Part shown: in pieces, positions 60,960-64,000 of the stretch | How the letters are laid out: each line of letters opens with the position of its first letter | Numbering within the stretch: the stretch's first letter is position 1 | NCBI RefSeq assembly: GCF_943734655.1 | Contig: NC_071355.1 | Location: forward strand, 239,764,027-239,828,026 | Origin: Sabethes cyaneus | Lineage: Eukaryota; Arthropoda; Insecta; Diptera; Culicidae | DNA: 64,000 nucleotides | Direction: 5' to 3' | Notes under the pieces: model-generated | The model's database searches: none | What the model was told of the DNA's origin: nothing | What the model saw: the letters and a program-made list of their open reading frames with translations, nothing else | Position numbers and translations under genes: made by a program

Positions 60960-63215
60960 AGTCGTCGTGGGTACTGAACATAGTGCACTGAACTCAAGCC
61001 TGACCTTGCGGACGAACAAAACACTTGGAGGCAAATGGTCCAAACATCAAACAACTAACTTTTTGTGTTAGGATATAAAGACAGGATTTCTTTGACAAAG
61101 TTGTAAAAAATGTAAAAGCAAGCAACTTTACTGAAAAAATTGAATTCGTATCTTCGTTGGATGCAGAGTTATTAAGCATTTTCTTTAGAAGTTCCTTCAA
61201 AATTAGTTTTTCATGCAAAACTTTTGTAAGTTATATTTTACAAAAATACGTTGTTTTAGGAAATTAACAAAGCACTCAAAATACGCGTTTTTGTAGAGTA
61301 AAAGTGGACAAGTGGAAATATGAAATTAGTGCTTCACCTTAAAGCTTAGGTCAAATAAGCTTTATGTGATATGAATGAATGTGATGAATCGTTGGAAAAA
61401 TTTGGGGTGTTTTGGGATATTTTTATTTTTACTTTTGTACGCAATATATACAATTTTGGATACACAACAGTAAAAATTGCAGAAAAAAAATCATTGTGAA
61501 ACAGGAGAAGCAGCTTCGGTTCCGGTACTCCCTCCACACTGTGGTACGTTCAGATTATTTTTTGTGCGTAACATTATCAGTGCAGGTAGCATTCACATTT
61601 ACGATAAAACAGAATACTGTCCAACACCAGCCATGAAATATTGAATCCATAAAATGCGGCGACACTTCCGAACCCGTGTCAACTTTAATTTTGAATATTG
61701 AAATTTATTTTAAATCGATAATAACAGTCCACGACAGCAAAATACGCTGTTCGATTTCCCTCCTACACTCACAAACACACAGACACACACACACAACATG
61801 GGCATTCGATTTAACTAAAAACCCATTCCGTGCGGAAAAAATAACAAACCTTATTATTCGACACACCGAGAGTCAATTGCATTACAATCAGGCCCGGCTC
61901 GGCGCAAGTGGTTTCATATTATTCCGGAAAACATGGCTTTTTGCTCTCATTTGAATATGAAATTATCGTTTGAATATGACATGAAAATATTTTCGTTTCA
62001 TCGAAACTGTGGCCATGGCAGCAACAGTTTACCCCGGTCGGTCCTCTATTCCACCAACCCTCCACGCCAATGCCCCGCACTCACTCAGAGCTCCGGGAAA
62101 GTTTGACCAGTCACGGCCAGAATCCATATGCTGTGTGTGTGGCCGACCGGTACCGACCGACACGGCGGGCGATTATTTTCAGTTCAGCTTTTCTCTATCA
62201 TTTGCGTTTTGGAGAATAATATTTTTTCAGTAAACTTTGGGGAAAAATAGCAAACCAGCTGTTAAACACGGTTGCGTTTCGATTTAAGGTTCAGGTGTTT
62301 AATTCCGGGAAATTTTCTTCGTTTGTTGAAATGATGGAATGGAAATATTATTTAATTTACTTTTGTAATTGATGCAATGGAACTACTATGTCGGTACGTA
62401 GTTTGCTATTTCCAGAAGTAACATTGATGAAAGGACCTGTCTAGTTACGTCATAATTCTTCGAATTTCATGCTAAATGCTTCTGCAGGAATTTCTTCATC
62501 GTCATTCCCCAGTGCAGGGTGGAACACGATATTCTTTGCAATTAATGACGCACCGAATGGGAAAATGAAGCAACGGAAAGACGTAGAACTTTTCCATTTG
62601 TAGGGAATTCTTAGAAGCTTTTCTGCGGCCAGCATCAAAGGACGCGAAAGAAAGAAGAATCCAAATTTATTCCTATTTTCAATAGCAGCGGTCCGACACG
62701 GTGTCACGAATAGCATCATACTGTCGAAAGTTTCGTTTCCCACAGAAATAAACGAATCACAAAGTAGGAAAAGTTCATCCAATGTTCAACCAACGCCGTC
62801 GTACGCAGCAGCAGCAGCAGCAGCAGCGATGAAGGAATATTAAAAAGCTTTCATCAACGCTTGTCTGATCAAAAGATCAACCACACGGCTGGCTGTGCTG
62901 GCACCGGAGTGGCCCTTCGCCGAAGCAAGAAGGGCGGGCGTAGTCACCTCACTGTAGGATGGATGACGTCTTGCAAAGGATCGGAGAAGCTGTCCAATTA
63001 TCGTCGATTGTAAAATTAAATATTGATTAGTGCTTTTAAATTCTTCAACTGCTCCAAGATGCCCTCCAGCAATGAATGGTGCGCTGATCACTAGCGTGCC
63101 CAGGCACAAACAGAAGGTGGGGCATCCGATCTATCAGAGTAATTTTTGTCCCTGAAAAAACGAAGTTGTCGTGGGATGGCGAATCTATTATTACTTATCA
63201 CAAAAATAACCGCCG
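60960..63215. other. No gene supported; includes CAG run
   Basis: Two minus-strand frames (110 codons at 62450-62782, 89 codons at 62840-63109) are the longest. Neither has a recognisable domain or a convincing start context. A pure CAG run lies at 62804-62827 and a CA run near 61768-61797. Otherwise nothing was assigned. Confidence 0.45.
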
Positions 63216-63217
63216 AT

Positions 63218-63480
63218 TGGAATGAAAACTCCGGGCTTTCGGGTGCAATTGGAATTCAAAATGCACTTGAAACTTGAAATCAGAGTTTTTAAATTTGACT
63301 TAAAATTGAACCTTAAGTTGGAATTAAATTAAACTTGAAACTGAAGTTGAAATCGGATATGCAAATCGTATTTATAATTTAACTTGTCATTGAACATTAA
63401 ATTATACTTGAATTTGGACTAATTATAACTTTCAGTTTTACTCTAAACCGTACATAAATGCAAAATTAGACACGAAGTTT
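63218..63480 (-). repeat. Degenerate AATTTCAAGTCC-type repeat, inverted copy
   Basis: It opens with AACTCCGGGCTTTCGGGTGC-AATTGGA, the reverse complement of the right edge of the copy at 4310-4862, and continues with ACTTGAAA, TTGAACTT and AAGTTGAAAT words. Confidence 0.7.
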
Positions 63481-63484
63481 TCCT

Positions 63485-64000
63485 TCAACTTAGGATTGAC
63501 ATTTTTCGTCTAATTTTCTCACACGTTTCACCTTATTTTTGCTCCTTTTTCGCTTTTCAGCATTATTTTCCACTTTTTGTTTTGTTTTTTCTCGTTTTCT
63601 GAACAATTTGATTCGTTTTTGTTATAATTTTCCGTTTTGCTTCATTTCTCGAACCATATTTTCTTATTTTCAGCGCTATTTTCCCTCATGTATTTCATTA
63701 GTGTTTGTTTCGTTTTGCATGTTCTGCCTTTTTTCTTAATTTTGTCCCCTTTTTTCGTTTTCAGTTTCATCTTTTTATAAGTCAATCTATCTCCAATCGT
63801 TCTCGTTTATCGTCTTCATCTGTTAGTTTTTTCCTCTTTTTGATGTCCCAACTATTCGTGTTTTCTTTCACGTTTATTCTGTTTTGCCTTTTTTCCCTTC
63901 CCACTCCAGGTCTCTTGTTTCCAGCTTTTTTTGCATTTTTCTCTTCTGTTTTACGTCCGTTTTTCTTGATTTTCTTTTCTCCTTTTTTGTCCCATTTTCC
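63485..64000 (-). repeat. Pyrimidine-rich cryptic repeat
   Basis: T/C-rich to the window end (TTTTTCGTTTTC, TTTTCTTTTCTCC words). It is the strand-reversed counterpart of the purine-rich stretch at 3412-4290 and holds the same place relative to the degenerate repeat. It runs off the window. Confidence 0.65.

Noticed and set aside
62450..63109. Two minus-strand frames of 110 and 89 codons that might be exons
   Set aside because: No recognised family, no splice-site pattern linking them that I could support, and similar-sized chance frames are common in this window.

Overview
The window looks like gene-poor, transposon-packed nuclear DNA from a dipteran, most probably a mosquito. That assignment is an inference. 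It rests on RTE-type and CR1/jockey-type reverse transcriptases, BEL/Pao integrases, a Penelope-like element, several tRNA-derived SINEs, and dispersed repeats of the kind I associate with culicid genomes. No complete host protein gene could be supported on either strand. Long stretches with no recognisable content separate clusters of broken mobile elements.

Layout. 1-9.4 kb: a SINE, an RTE scrap with an inverted segment, a degenerate BEL/Pao scrap, a second SINE type, a purine-rich degenerate repeat, and a BEL/Pao element with a polypurine tract and LTR start. 10.8-16.4 kb: a SINE, then an RTE copy cut in two by a 2.3-kb foldback element flanked by TTAA, then BEL/Pao and RTE relics. 19.9-26.2 kb: an RTE relic, a second TTAA-flanked foldback element, and a Helitron-like element carrying a 2.4-kb perfect (CTGT)n array, with an inverted degenerate repeat on each side. 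30.2-33.3 kb: GGCC-ended elements, a CR1/jockey-like 5'-truncated copy, a heptanucleotide array and an RTE scrap. 35.5-41.8 kb: a nest of Penelope-like, RTE, GGCC-ended, BEL/Pao and CR1/jockey pieces. 46.0-48.8 kb: a histone H1-like scrap, then a roughly 100-bp tandem repeat hit by a hAT-like MITE, a SINE and a TTAA element. 49.3-50.5 kb: the best-preserved coding sequence, a 5'-truncated RTE reverse transcriptase open for 405 codons. 51.2-53.5 kb: a short TTAA element, a palindrome with a hammerhead-like core, microsatellites and a mosquito-type repeat. 57.5-59.9 kb: a second (CTGT)n array of 2.2 kb. 63.2-64 kb: an inverted copy of the degenerate repeat seen at 3.4-4.9 kb.

The pieces do not form a pathway. 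They record successive insertions. In several places the empty site can be read by removing the insert: 11.65/13.95 kb, and three inserts at 47.05-48.55 kb. The strongest leads are the set of four TTAA-flanked elements with C-rich termini (two are large foldbacks), the triple-hit tandem repeat, and the two very long pure tetranucleotide arrays.
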